A DNA stretch of 64,000 bases, taken from NCBI GenBank assembly GCA_031291675.1, contig JARLIO010000011.1:1-64000 (forward strand). The letters are read 5' to 3'. The notes under the pieces were generated by a model, which saw only the letters and a program-made list of their open reading frames with translations, made no database searches and was not told the origin of the DNA. The position numbers and the translations under genes are program-made. Shown in pieces: positions 53,296 through 62,423 of this stretch. The DNA comes from Azospirillaceae bacterium. Its GTDB lineage: Bacteria > Pseudomonadota > Alphaproteobacteria > Azospirillales > Azospirillaceae. The first letter of the stretch is position 1. Each line of letters begins with the position of its first letter.

Positions 53296-53940
53296 CTAAT
53301 CCGTTCCAGACATCAGGCGATCAATCTCATTCTGATCGATCGCAACCGCGGCCATTTGCGGTCCGTTCAACAGTGCCGCCTCGCCGACCGGCTCCGGTCC
53401 CTCGGCGGTCAAGGTCGTGATCCGTTCGACCTCCTCCCCCAATATCGCCACCAGAAGGTCAATCTTGCGTTCGATGTGGCGCAAGGTCCGGACCACTTTG
53501 GTGATGCGCTGACCGGTAATGTCCTGGAAATTGCAAGCCTCGAAAATCCGGGTCACCGCCCCGGTGACCGCGACACCGACGTCGGCATCGCAACGACCGG
53601 CCAGGGCCGAAATCTCATCACAACTGTCCATGATGCGATTGGTTGCATCTTCCGTTGCACCAATCACCGCATCCAGCTCATCCGTCGCGATCGGAATATC
53701 GCGGCCGCCAATCGTATCCGGCTGCAGATTGGCGATTTCGCGCTTCGAATCCTGGATATAGCGGGCCAATTCCTCCAATTCACGATAAAGTCGGCGGTCT
53801 TCCGCCGACACCGACCCGGTATCGCTGGACACCGCGAGCGACGCAACCGCCAGCGCGACGAGATCGGGGTCGCTCAGCATGCTTTGCTGCGCCCGGGCCG
53901 TCGCCAGCCGGGCGGCGAATTCCAACTCAAATTTCCCCAT
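53296..53940 (-). CDS. cheZ: CheZ family protein phosphatase (flagellar operon copy)
   Basis: 214 aa. The catalytic segment is NFQDITGQRITKVVRTLRHI, with the same Asp/Gln arrangement as the copy at 41823. The protein is shorter and ends in a conserved NEIDRLMSG tail that could bind CheY. It is located between the MotE-like gene and the MotB-like pair, so this copy is the one tied to the motor. Confidence 0.87.
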   Translation of the reverse strand: MGKFELEFAARLATARAQQSMLSDPDLVALAVASLAVSSDTGSVSAEDRRLYRELEELARYIQDSKREIANLQPDTIGGRDIPIATDELDAVIGATEDATNRIMDSCDEISALAGRCDADVGVAVTGAVTRIFEACNFQDITGQRITKVVRTLRHIERKIDLLVAILGEEVERITTLTAEGPEPVGEAALLNGPQMAAVAIDQNEIDRLMSGTD

Positions 53941-54050
53941 GATGGTGTCGCTATTCCTTTCGGCGCGTTCCGCTCAACCGCAGGATCCCTCGGCTGGTTC
54001 GAAAATTCAAAAAAGTCAAAAACCGGCCGCGATAGCGCATGCCTTCCGCT

Positions 54051-55064
54051 TCATTGCGGTGGCAATGTCGGCAATTGGCGGCGGTCGGCAAGCTGGGTCG
54101 TGACATCCTTGGCGCGCATCGGGTCCATCGCCGCCATGATCGGGGCGGTCTTGGTCTCCTTCATGCGCTCAAATACGTTCAACAGGACCGGCATATCGAG
54201 GGTATTGAAAATACGGGCGGCATCGGTCGGCTTCATCGTCTCGTAGATCTTGACCAGACTGTCAAGCTGAGCCTGCTGTTTTTCGTCAACCGTTCCGATC
54301 AATTTCTCGATATTGGCCCGGAGATCGTTCAGCTCGGTCACTTTACGATCAATCCGCTTCTCGGCAGCGGTCAACAGGGCTTCGCGCTCGTCCAGTTGTT
54401 GCGCCCGCTGATCCAACTCCGTCCGCCGGGTTTGCAGCCGCTTGAGAAGGTCCATCTGGACATTGCCAAAATTCGGGTCCCCGGAATCGGCACCCGCCTC
54501 CGGACTCGTGTCGCCGGTCGCGGCCTTGCCGGCCGGGGCCGCGGCCGACGGCTTGTCGGGCGACGGCTTGTCGGTCGCCGCGTCGGCGGCCGGTGCCGGT
54601 ACCGGTACCGGTGTGGTCGCGGGCGCCGGTGTCGGGGCCGCGGCCGGGGTCGCCGCTTTCGCGCTGTCGATGAGGGGCGCCGTCGCCACCATCCGCCAGG
54701 TGTCACCGACCCGCATGCCCAGGACGAGAACGCCGAACACGATCATTGTCGGCAACAAACGGAATCGGAAGCGCCACCCTCGGGCGGCGGGGGCCGGGGC
54801 TTGCGGCAACGCCCCGGCCACGCGCTGACGGCCGGCCTTGGCCCCCGAACCCGGCTTGGCCGCCGGACCCCGTGCCGCCGCCGCACCGGCCGGCGCCGGG
54901 CCGGTGCTGGCGGGTCTGGTCGGGATGGGACTGGCACCAACGGGCCGGATCGGGGCCGCACGCGGTTTTTCCCCGGATGCCGGGCCCTTGGTTGCGGCCG
55001 CGGCGCCCGAAGACGCCGAAGAACGGGGCGCGGTGTGCGGAGCCGGGGAACGAGCCATTGTCAC
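54051..55064 (-). CDS. MotE-like protein (MgtE N-terminal domain family)
   Basis: 337 aa. An Ala/Pro-rich N-terminus, one membrane helix (LLPTMIVFGVLVLGMRVG), a second low-complexity Ala/Pro/Asp linker, a coiled coil (LKRLQTRRTELDQRAQQLDE onward) and a C-terminal MgtE-N domain with YETMKPTDAARIFNTLDMPV. This is the architecture of MotE, a periplasmic chaperone of MotC in Rhizobiales. The GTG at 55064 lies only 2 bp after the DUF6468 stop. Confidence 0.82.
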   Translation of the reverse strand: MTMARSPAPHTAPRSSASSGAAAATKGPASGEKPRAAPIRPVGASPIPTRPASTGPAPAGAAAARGPAAKPGSGAKAGRQRVAGALPQAPAPAARGWRFRFRLLPTMIVFGVLVLGMRVGDTWRMVATAPLIDSAKAATPAAAPTPAPATTPVPVPAPAADAATDKPSPDKPSAAAPAGKAATGDTSPEAGADSGDPNFGNVQMDLLKRLQTRRTELDQRAQQLDEREALLTAAEKRIDRKVTELNDLRANIEKLIGTVDEKQQAQLDSLVKIYETMKPTDAARIFNTLDMPVLLNVFERMKETKTAPIMAAMDPMRAKDVTTQLADRRQLPTLPPQ

Positions 55065-55066
55065 GG

Positions 55067-56017
55067 TCAGCGCCTCTTTTCCATCGCTCTCAGCAGATCG
55101 CGTTCAGCCCGCGACAAGGCTTCCTGGCCATCGCGGGCGCGCGGCCGGGCCTCGTTCGCCATTTCTTCCGGCTCGTCCTCATCCACCGGCGCGGTTTCCA
55201 CAACGCCGCCGGCACGAAAGACCGGCCCGGGCTGACGGGGACCGATCGGCTCCATGTTGCCGCGGCGCGGCGCCGCGAGGTGCGGCATGTCCGGTTCATC
55301 CTCGTCATCAAGCGCCAGGCGCCGGATCGCCGCGGCGGTGGCCCTGCGGCTGGAAATTCCGGCCCCGCGGCCACCGCCGGCCAGGTCGGATCCGCCGGAC
55401 GCGGCACCAGCCGGGCGAAATGGCGCTTCGGCGGGGCGGCCGCGCCGCTCGTCTTCCTCGACCGGGGGACGCAAACGCCGTTCTTCCTCCTCGACCAGGG
55501 GGCGCAGGCGCCGCTCGATCTCCTCGGGCGATGACCGCCCCCGGTGGTCGACGTCGGGCAATGTCGGTCGCCGCATCGGCGCATCACGATCGTCAGACGC
55601 CGTGGCGTTCCCCATCGAAGATGCCGGACGAACCGGCCGGGGCCTGGCCGCCGTTGCCGGGGCCTGGGACGGGACCGCCCCAATCCTCTCGTCGCCACCG
55701 CGCACGACACGCTCCAGACGATTGGCAAGGCTGTCCGCCGCCTCGATCATGAATTGAAGCTCATCGCGCAGCGACTGGGCGCGATTGACCGCCTTTTGCA
55801 GCGTTTCACCGGATTCCGCGGCGGCACGACGCATGCCGTCGACCCCCGCTTCGGCCCGACCGGTGGCTTCGCCGAAACCGGCGATCAACCCTTCAAGCTC
55901 GTCGCGGCTATCGCGCAGAATTGTCAGTTGCCGGTTCAAACGGATCACGAAACCGATGGTGGCGACCAGCAGGACCACAACGGTAACATCCACGATCAGT
56001 GCCAGATTGATGGTCAT
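55067..56017 (-). CDS. DUF6468 domain protein of the flagellar operon
   Basis: 316 aa. An N-terminal membrane helix (LIVDVTVVVLLVATIGFVIR) and a helical segment (LRDSRDELEGLIAGFGEATG through MIEAADSLANRLERV) match DUF6468, a family found almost only next to fliM/fliL in alphaproteobacteria. The remainder is Arg/Glu/Pro-rich and disordered, with a C-terminal ERDLLRAMEKRR. Its function is unknown. It overlaps fliM by ATGA. Confidence 0.85.
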   Translation of the reverse strand: MTINLALIVDVTVVVLLVATIGFVIRLNRQLTILRDSRDELEGLIAGFGEATGRAEAGVDGMRRAAAESGETLQKAVNRAQSLRDELQFMIEAADSLANRLERVVRGGDERIGAVPSQAPATAARPRPVRPASSMGNATASDDRDAPMRRPTLPDVDHRGRSSPEEIERRLRPLVEEEERRLRPPVEEDERRGRPAEAPFRPAGAASGGSDLAGGGRGAGISSRRATAAAIRRLALDDEDEPDMPHLAAPRRGNMEPIGPRQPGPVFRAGGVVETAPVDEDEPEEMANEARPRARDGQEALSRAERDLLRAMEKRR

Positions 56018-57099
56018 CGGCGCGCTTCCTCACTCTTGGGCGTTTCACGTTCGATGCGCACTGCGATATGGCCGCCCTTCCGCCCCATCCGTCCCTCAAA
56101 CATCGACACATCGCCGCAGCGCAGTTCGACCATGTCCTCGGGAGAGGCATTCAGAAGAATTCGGGTGCCAACCTTCCACTCCAAAACATCGTGCAAGGTC
56201 AGGGTAATTTCGTCGAGCACCGCGCTGATCTGGACATCGGTCAGCCACAGTTCGCTGGCAAGGTGGGTTTCCCAAATGGAGTCACGACCGAATTTTTCGC
56301 CCATGAACATCTGGAGCAACAGCTCACGAACCGGCTCCAGGGTGGCATAGGGGATCAGAAGCTCCAGCCGGCCACCACGGTCTTCCATGTCGATCCGCAG
56401 TTTGGCCAGGACCGCGGCGTTGGCCGGGCGGGCGATCGTGGCAAAGCGCGGATTGGTTTCCAGGCGGTCGAAGCGGATCGTCACGGGAGACAGCGGATCG
56501 AAGGCCGCGGACAGGTCGCTGAGAACGACATGAACCATGCGTTCGACCAGGTTGCGTTCGATGGTGGTGTAGGGCCGACCTTCGATCCGCATCGCCGCCG
56601 TGCCGCGACGGCCGCCCAGCAACACGTCGACGATTGAGTAGATCAAGGCACTGTCGACGACCATCAGGCAATAATTGTCCCACTCCTCCGCTTTCGCGAC
56701 GGCGAGCATCGCCGGCAGCGGGATCGAGTTGAGATAGTCACCAAACCGCACCGAAGAAATCTGGTCGAGGCTGACTTCGACATTGTCCGAGGTGAAGTTG
56801 CGCAGCGACGTCGACATCATCCGCACCAGACGATCGAACACCACCTCCAGCATCGGCAGGCGCTCGTAATTGACGAGCGCGCTGTTGACCAACGCCATGA
56901 TGCCGGAACTGTCACCGTCGCCGCTGCCATCCTTGTCAAAGCCCAGCAGGCTGTCAATTTCGTCCTGGTTGAGGACGCGCGTCGACCCGCCCGCGGGCGC
57001 GGCGCCGTCCTCGCCGGACGACGGCTCCTCGGCCATGGCGGCCCATTCTGCCGCCAGCCTTTCGTCTTCGCTCAGTCCATCAAGAGGCGGATCGGCCAT
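56014..57099 (-). CDS. fliM: Flagellar motor switch protein FliM
   Basis: 361 aa. The CheY-P binding/early motif VLNQDEIDSLLGF lies at about residue 42, later than in most FliM proteins. The middle domain has RFGDYLNSIPLPAMLAVAKA and CLMVVDSALIYSIVDVLLGG; the C-terminal SpoA domain ends with VELRCGDVSMFEGRMGRKGG. It forms the C-ring rotor. It lies 9 bp after fliL in the same operon. Confidence 0.95.
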   Translation of the reverse strand: MADPPLDGLSEDERLAAEWAAMAEEPSSGEDGAAPAGGSTRVLNQDEIDSLLGFDKDGSGDGDSSGIMALVNSALVNYERLPMLEVVFDRLVRMMSTSLRNFTSDNVEVSLDQISSVRFGDYLNSIPLPAMLAVAKAEEWDNYCLMVVDSALIYSIVDVLLGGRRGTAAMRIEGRPYTTIERNLVERMVHVVLSDLSAAFDPLSPVTIRFDRLETNPRFATIARPANAAVLAKLRIDMEDRGGRLELLIPYATLEPVRELLLQMFMGEKFGRDSIWETHLASELWLTDVQISAVLDEITLTLHDVLEWKVGTRILLNASPEDMVELRCGDVSMFEGRMGRKGGHIAVRIERETPKSEEARR

Positions 57100-57108
57100 C
57101 GTCGAGCC

Positions 57109-57627
57109 TTATTGCACCAACATTTCCCGAAACAATACATCCTTGACCTTCACCGGTTCCACGGCGCCATTGACACGCATCAGCAGTTCCTCGCGCAAGC
57201 GGTACATTCCCGCCGAACCCTTGAGATCGTCCAGACGCAGTTCCCGCAGATAGACCTGGAAGTTGTCGATAATGCGGGGCAGCACCTGCTGCACGGCGGG
57301 GACATCCTCCTGCCGGGCCAGCTCAAGGCTGATCTGCATCTTCAGGAAGCTCGGACGGCGGCCCGTGACGTTGAGGTTGACCAGCATATCCGGCAAATCG
57401 AAGAACACGGCCGGGGCCGCCTTTGTCGCATCCTCGGCCTTCTTTTCCTCCTTCTTGGAGGCCTCGTCCGTCTTGGCGTCGAGGATACCACTGAACATCA
57501 CCGCCGCGCCGCCACCGACCAACAGCAGCATCGGCAGGACAACAAACAACACCAGCTTCTTGCCGCTGAACTTCTTCTTTGGCGGAGGACTGCCACCGTC
57601 TTCATTGTCGGATTCTGCCATCGACAT
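57109..57627 (-). CDS. fliL: Flagellar basal body-associated protein FliL
   Basis: 172 aa. A single membrane helix (KLVLFVVLPMLLLVGGGAAV) is followed by the periplasmic FliL domain with FFDLPDMLVNLNVTGRRPSF and a C-terminal VLFREMLVQ. It supports stator function. It is first in the operon; a sigma-54-like promoter lies about 110 bp upstream. Confidence 0.94.
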   Translation of the reverse strand: MSMAESDNEDGGSPPPKKKFSGKKLVLFVVLPMLLLVGGGAAVMFSGILDAKTDEASKKEEKKAEDATKAAPAVFFDLPDMLVNLNVTGRRPSFLKMQISLELARQEDVPAVQQVLPRIIDNFQVYLRELRLDDLKGSAGMYRLREELLMRVNGAVEPVKVKDVLFREMLVQ

Positions 57628-57745
57628 CTGATTTCCTGGTCCTCATGGTCGGGCACTGGCCGGGCGCCACGTCGAAAGCCACGCACGCTGCCACCCTATC
57701 TTAACGGGCCGTTGCTTAATAACTTATTGTCCCTCACACCGCGCG

Positions 57746-57760
57746 GCAATGGTGCGACCG
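57746..57760 (-). promoter_or_regulatory. Candidate sigma-54 promoter of the fliL operon
   Basis: On the minus strand CGGTCGCACCATTGC has GG and GC at exact -24/-12 spacing and a good TTGC, but the -24 box is GGTCG rather than GGCAC. Start expected about 110 nt before fliL. Confidence 0.4.
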
Positions 57761-58039
57761 GGATCCGCGACCAATCATAAAGGCTTTCGCAATCGGCGCG
57801 TCAGAAAAGTTACGGCCACAAGCAGGAACCGTCTTCGGCCGATCCCGGATGATTAATGCCGATCGGCTGATTTTACCAGCCCGGGCCGACGAAACCCGCC
57901 GATTTCGGCAAGATTTGCCCAGCAGTGCCGACCGGAAAGTTGCCGCGCCCCTCGATCCCGCGGCCGGTGCCCCGCGATCGCGGCGGCGAAAGTGCCAAAA
58001 GCGCCGGAAAACCCAGGCGATCCGCGGCGTCACGGCACT

Positions 58040-58056
58040 TGGCACGATCCCTGCTT
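58040..58056 (+). promoter_or_regulatory. Sigma-54 promoter of the flgF operon
   Basis: TGGCACGATCCCTGCTT matches the sigma-54 consensus: perfect TGGCAC, 5-nt spacer, CTGCT for TTGCW, with GG and GC exactly 10 nt apart. It lies about 75 bp before the flgF start. Confidence 0.75.
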
Positions 58057-58129
58057 AAGGTTGCCTGCGGACCGATGACCAACGCCCCTTTCCCACCGGC
58101 CCGAACCTACAGCATGTTGAGGAATGGCA

Positions 58130-58846
58130 ATGGACAACGCGATTTACATCGGCCTGTCATATCAAACGGCCCTGCAGCGTCAACTGGACGTTATCGCCAA
58201 CAACATGGCCAACCTCAACACCACCGGTTTCAAGGGCGAGCACGACGTGTTCAGCCAGTTTCTCGACAAACCGCCGCACGGATCAACCCTTTCCATGGTC
58301 CAGGACGTCAATACCACCCGGGATCTGCGCGAAGGGCCGATCGAAACGACCAACAACACCCTGGATTTCGCGCTGCAAGGCGAAGGCTATTTCACGGTCG
58401 AGACCTTGAACGGCCCGCGCTACACCCGAACCGGCAGTTTTGAACTCGACAATGCCGGCGAAATCGTGACCCCCGAGGGTCTGCCGGTCCTGGACACCCA
58501 GAATCGGCGGATCACGATCCCGGCAACCGCCAGCGAGATCAACGTCACCAGCGACGGCATTGTTTCGACCAACCTGGGCCAGTTGGCAACGCTCAAGATT
58601 TCCGGTTTCACCAACCAGGTCCTGATGCAGCCGCTGCCCGATGGCCTCTATGACACCACCGAGGCGCCCGTGGCGGCGACCGCGAGGGTGGTCCAGGGGG
58701 CTCTGGAAGGGTCCAACGTCGAGGGCGTGGTCGAGATGACAAGAATGACCGAAGTGACGAAACACTACCAGATCGCCCAGAATATGCTCGACAGTGAAAA
58801 TACCCGTCAAAAAGATGCCATCGACAACTTGGCAAAAGTCCAATAA
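58130..58846 (+). CDS. flgF: Flagellar basal-body rod protein FlgF
   Basis: 238 aa. N-terminal rod motif VIANNMANLNTTGFKGEHDV and C-terminal helix VEMTRMTEVTKHYQIAQNML are typical. It is the proximal rod subunit, exported by the flagellar type III system. The ATG at 58130 is preferred because TTGAGGA lies 6-7 nt upstream; the ATG at 58124 directly abuts it. Confidence 0.95.
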   Translation: MDNAIYIGLSYQTALQRQLDVIANNMANLNTTGFKGEHDVFSQFLDKPPHGSTLSMVQDVNTTRDLREGPIETTNNTLDFALQGEGYFTVETLNGPRYTRTGSFELDNAGEIVTPEGLPVLDTQNRRITIPATASEINVTSDGIVSTNLGQLATLKISGFTNQVLMQPLPDGLYDTTEAPVAATARVVQGALEGSNVEGVVEMTRMTEVTKHYQIAQNMLDSENTRQKDAIDNLAKVQ

Positions 58847-58863
58847 CCAGGAGAAATCGTCCC

Positions 58864-59655
58864 ATGCGCAGCCTGAGTATTGGCGCCACCGGTATGTTGG
58901 CACAGCAGCTGAACATCGAAACCATCTCGAACAATATTTCAAACATGAGCACGACGGGTTTCAAACGCCAGCGTGCGGAGTTTCAGGATCTGTTGTACCA
59001 GAGCCAACGCCGGGTCGGTTCGACGACATCCGATGCCGGCACGGTAGTCCCGGTCGGAATCCAGATTGGCGCCGGCGTCAAGCCGACTGCGGTCTACCGG
59101 ATCAACGAACAGGGGTCACTGTCGACAACCAACAATTCCCTCGACATCGCGGTCAATGGCCAAGGTTATTTCCAGATCACGATCCCGGGCTCGAACACCC
59201 AGACCGCCTACACCCGCGCCGGGTCGTTCCAATTGGACTCCCAGGGTCAGATCGTCACCGCCGACGGCTATGTCGTGCTTCCCGGCCTGACCATTCCGGC
59301 CAACACCACCGCGATCACCGTCAGTTCGACCGGCGTGGTCCAGGCCACGGTCGATGGCCAGGTCACGGCGGTTACCGTCGGCCAGTTCCAGATGGCGAAT
59401 TTCACCAACCCGGCCGGTCTGGACGCGATCGGCGACAACCTGCTGCTGCAGACCACGGCTTCGGGCCAACCAACGACAGGAACCCCGGGATCAACCGGGT
59501 TCGGCAAGCTGGTCCAGGGATCGCTTGAGGAATCCAACGTCAATATCGTGACCGAGATCACCAACCTGATTTCGGCCCAACGGGCTTACGAAATGAACAG
59601 CCGTGTGATCCAGGCCGCCGACGACCTGCTGACGACACTGGCGCAGATGAAGTAA
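58864..59655 (+). CDS. flgG: Flagellar distal rod protein FlgG
   Basis: 263 aa. Rod-family N-terminus (ISNNISNMSTTGFKRQRAEF), the FlgG-specific long central region, and the C-terminal VTEITNLISAQRAYEMNSRV. It builds the distal rod. CAGGAGAAA precedes the ATG, 17 bp after flgF. Confidence 0.96.
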   Translation: MRSLSIGATGMLAQQLNIETISNNISNMSTTGFKRQRAEFQDLLYQSQRRVGSTTSDAGTVVPVGIQIGAGVKPTAVYRINEQGSLSTTNNSLDIAVNGQGYFQITIPGSNTQTAYTRAGSFQLDSQGQIVTADGYVVLPGLTIPANTTAITVSSTGVVQATVDGQVTAVTVGQFQMANFTNPAGLDAIGDNLLLQTTASGQPTTGTPGSTGFGKLVQGSLEESNVNIVTEITNLISAQRAYEMNSRVIQAADDLLTTLAQMK

Positions 59656-59686
59656 TCAGCGCCTCGCCGGCGCCAGATGAGGAACC

Positions 59687-60673
59687 ATGACCATGTCCCG
59701 TTTCACCCCTTCCCGGATGGCCGGTCTTCTGATCGCGGGCGCAATGTCAATGACGGCGTGGTTTCCAGCCTGGGCAATCGATCTGCGAAGCGAAACCGTG
59801 GTGAACCGCGACAAGGTCACACTGGGCGACCTGTTCGACAATATCGACAAGAGCACGTCCGGATACGGCGCCGATCAGGTGATCGGAGCGGCGCCGGCCC
59901 CGGGCAAGCGCGGTCTCTACGACGCCGCCTATTTGATGAAACTGGCGGAAGTCTATCAATTGCCCTGGCGCCCGGGCAGCCCGTTTGATCGCGTCGTCGT
60001 GACCCGGGCGTCAAGCCTGGTCCCGACCGAGGCGATCCGCGCCGCCCTGGTCGACGCCCTGCGGCCGCAACTGCGGCTCGACCGGATTGATGTCGAGCTC
60101 GATAATCATGGGCTGCAAATCACGGTGCCCGAAACCGAAGACCCGCCGCAACTGGCACTGGACGATCTCACTCTCGACAGCGGCCGCACCCGGTTCAACG
60201 GCACCATGGTGGCCACGGTCGCCGGTGCCGATCCGGTCCGGGTGGTGGTCACCGGGCGGGTCTCCGGCATCGTCAGGATCCCGATCCTGACCCGCAGCAT
60301 CCCGCAGAATGACGTCATCAGCGCCAGCGATGTCGACTGGATCGATGTGCGCAGCGACCGCCTCTATGGCGATATCCTGAGCTCGGACAGCCAGTTGATC
60401 GGCATGCAATCGCGTCACCAACTGGCACCGAACCAGCCGCTTCACCTTTACGACGTCCGCCCCCAGATCTTCGTCACCAAAGGCTCCCTGGTCACCCTGA
60501 CCATCCAGACGCCCTTCCTGTCGATTTCGACCCAGGGTCGGGCGATGGAAGACGGGGCCAAGGGTCAGGTCATCCGCCTCGTCAATACCACCAGCAACAA
60601 GAGCGTCGAGGGCACGGTCACCGGCCTCAACGTCGTGGCGATCAGTCCACCCGGAAGCATCATGACAAATTGA
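59687..60673 (+). CDS. flgA: Flagellar P-ring chaperone FlgA
   Basis: 328 aa. A signal peptide (ends at AWA-IDL) is followed by an N-terminal SAF-type region and the C-terminal FlgA domain (GRVSGIVRIPILTRSIPQND, VTLTIQTPFLSISTQGRAME). It helps P-ring (FlgI) assembly in the periplasm. GAGGAA lies just upstream of the ATG. Confidence 0.93.
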   Translation: MTMSRFTPSRMAGLLIAGAMSMTAWFPAWAIDLRSETVVNRDKVTLGDLFDNIDKSTSGYGADQVIGAAPAPGKRGLYDAAYLMKLAEVYQLPWRPGSPFDRVVVTRASSLVPTEAIRAALVDALRPQLRLDRIDVELDNHGLQITVPETEDPPQLALDDLTLDSGRTRFNGTMVATVAGADPVRVVVTGRVSGIVRIPILTRSIPQNDVISASDVDWIDVRSDRLYGDILSSDSQLIGMQSRHQLAPNQPLHLYDVRPQIFVTKGSLVTLTIQTPFLSISTQGRAMEDGAKGQVIRLVNTTSNKSVEGTVTGLNVVAISPPGSIMTN

Positions 60674-60744
60674 CCATACCTCCCGGGACCGGCGGAGACC
60701 TGTTAATGGTGCCACAAGCCCCCGCCCGCGCTGCGACGCCGCCT

Positions 60745-60774
60745 CGGATGACAATCATCCGGACTGTTTTTTTT
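60745..60774 (+). terminator. Intrinsic terminator between flgA and the first flgH
   Basis: CGGATGA / TCATCCG stem (7 bp, 3-nt loop) followed by a run of eight T (60767-60774). The T-run touches the ribosome site of the next gene (GAAGAGG). It may end or attenuate transcription between flgA and flgH. Confidence 0.75.
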
Positions 60775-60790
60775 GAAGAGGGCCTCCACG

Positions 60791-61552
60791 ATGTTTCTGC
60801 GCCCCTTTCCGCTGACACGCTGGGCCATTGTCGGGTTCACCAGTTTGGGACTGTCCGGCTGTGGCAGCCTGGATCGTATCGGCGATATCGGTAAGCCGCC
60901 GGATCTCTCCCCGGTGAGCGACCCGAAATCCCAGCCGGGCTACACCCCGGTCAGCCTGCCGCTGCCCGCCCCCCAGCTCGGCGAGCACCCGGAGAATTCG
61001 TTGTGGCGCAGCGGTTCGCGGTCGTTCTTCAAGGATCAGCGCGCCCACCGGGTCGGCGACATCCTGACCGTCACCATTGCGATCAACGACAGCGCCAACC
61101 TGTCCGACGTCACCGAGCGCAAACGGGCCAACAGCGAATCCAGCGGTTTTCCCAACATGTTCGGGCTCGAGACCGCGTTGCCGCGCTGGCTGGCCAGTCA
61201 CAGCCTCAGTACCTCGACCCTGGTCTCGACCAGCAGTTCAACCGACAACAAGGGCACGGGCACGATCCAGCGCAGTGAGACCATCAACCTGTCGATGGCC
61301 GCGCTGATCACCCAGATCCTGCCCAATGGCAATATGGTCCTGCAGGGCACCCAGGAGGTCATGGTCAACTACGAGCTCCGCGCCCTGACGGTGACCGGCG
61401 TTATCCGACCGGAAGACGTCACCTCGGCCAACAAGATCGACTACACGAAGATCGCCGAAGCACGGATCAGCTATGGCGGTCGCGGTCAACTCAACGATGT
61501 CCAGCAGCCGCGTTACGGCACGCAATTGCTTGACGTCATTCTACCTTTCTAG
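60791..61552 (+). CDS. flgH: Flagellar L-ring protein FlgH, copy 1
   Basis: 253 aa lipoprotein. A lipobox in GLSGC gives an acylated Cys, followed by the FlgH signature NSLWRSGSRSFFKDQRAHRV, ILTVTIAINDSANLSD and a C-terminal GGRGQLNDVQQPRYGTQLLD. It builds the outer-membrane L-ring. The ATG at 60791 has GAAGAGGG about 8 nt upstream. An intrinsic terminator precedes it, and a close paralogue follows 31 bp downstream. Confidence 0.95.
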   Translation: MFLRPFPLTRWAIVGFTSLGLSGCGSLDRIGDIGKPPDLSPVSDPKSQPGYTPVSLPLPAPQLGEHPENSLWRSGSRSFFKDQRAHRVGDILTVTIAINDSANLSDVTERKRANSESSGFPNMFGLETALPRWLASHSLSTSTLVSTSSSTDNKGTGTIQRSETINLSMAALITQILPNGNMVLQGTQEVMVNYELRALTVTGVIRPEDVTSANKIDYTKIAEARISYGGRGQLNDVQQPRYGTQLLDVILPF

Positions 61553-61583
61553 AAACCGGCGTACAGCAAAAGGACCCCGGATC

Positions 61584-62342
61584 ATGACACACCTGCCCCA
61601 CCGCCTGACCCGCCTGATCATCCTCGGCAGCGCTGCACTCGGGCTCAGCGCATGCGGCAGCCTCGACCGCGTCGAAAACATCGGCAAGACGCCCGATATG
61701 AGCGCGATCCAGAATCCCAAGACCCAGCCGGGCTATACCCCGGTCAGCTTGCCGATGCCATCGCCGCAGATCGGCGAACATCCCGGCAATTCCCTGTGGC
61801 GCAGCGGCAATCGTTCCTTCTTCAAGGATCAGCGCGCCCATCAGGTCGGCGATATTCTCACCGTCAGCATCTCGATCAATGACAGCGCGGCCCTGTCCAA
61901 CGTGACCGAGCGCAAGCGAGCCGATAGCGAAGCGATGGGCATGCCCAACATGCTCGGCCTGGAAACCGTACTGCCCCATCTGCTGGGCAGCAGCATCAAC
62001 ACCTCGAGCCTGGTCAGTGACAGCAGCACCACCGACAACAAGGGCACCGGAACCGTGGCGCGCAGTGAGGCCATCAGCGTGTCCGTCGCGGCGCTGGTGA
62101 CCCAGATCCTGCCCAACGGCAACCTGGTGATCGAAGGCAAGCAGGAAGTCCGGGTCAACTATGACCTGCGGGAGCTGACGGTCACCGGGGCTATCCGGCC
62201 CGAGGACATCACCTCGTCGAACACGATCGATTACTCGAAAATCGCCGAGGCCCGGATCAGCTATGGTGGCCGCGGCCAGCTCAACGATGTCCAGCAGCCC
62301 CGCTATGGCACGCAATTGCTCGACGTCGTCCTGCCGTTCTGA
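61584..62342 (+). CDS. flgH: Flagellar L-ring protein FlgH, copy 2 (tandem paralogue)
   Basis: 252 aa lipoprotein with lipobox LSAC. It aligns along its full length with copy 1: identical or near-identical blocks are RSFFKDQRAHQVGDILTVSI, VTERKRADSEA and GGRGQLNDVQQPRYGTQLLD. Both copies have intact frames, signal peptides and ribosome sites (AAAAGGA here). Divergence is spread through the gene, so the duplication is not recent. Whether both enter one L-ring or serve different filaments is unknown. Confidence 0.95.
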   Translation: MTHLPHRLTRLIILGSAALGLSACGSLDRVENIGKTPDMSAIQNPKTQPGYTPVSLPMPSPQIGEHPGNSLWRSGNRSFFKDQRAHQVGDILTVSISINDSAALSNVTERKRADSEAMGMPNMLGLETVLPHLLGSSINTSSLVSDSSTTDNKGTGTVARSEAISVSVAALVTQILPNGNLVIEGKQEVRVNYDLRELTVTGAIRPEDITSSNTIDYSKIAEARISYGGRGQLNDVQQPRYGTQLLDVVLPF

Positions 62343-62423
62343 TCCACATCGCGGCGCGCCGGATCAGGATCCGGACGCGACCGCGCCCCGGCCAATCATC
62401 ACCGGGGTCAATCGTCGCCCGGG

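Larger units (their letters stand above)
57628..58129. other. Divergent flagellar promoter region
   Basis: 502 bp between fliL and flgF containing sigma-54-like elements on both strands and no believable gene. Confidence 0.6.

Noticed and set aside
57982-57998. Second sigma-54-like site on the minus strand (TGGCACTTTCGCCGC)
   Set aside because: Good -24 box but CCGC at -12 and over 350 bp from fliL; the site at 57746 is closer with a better -12 box.
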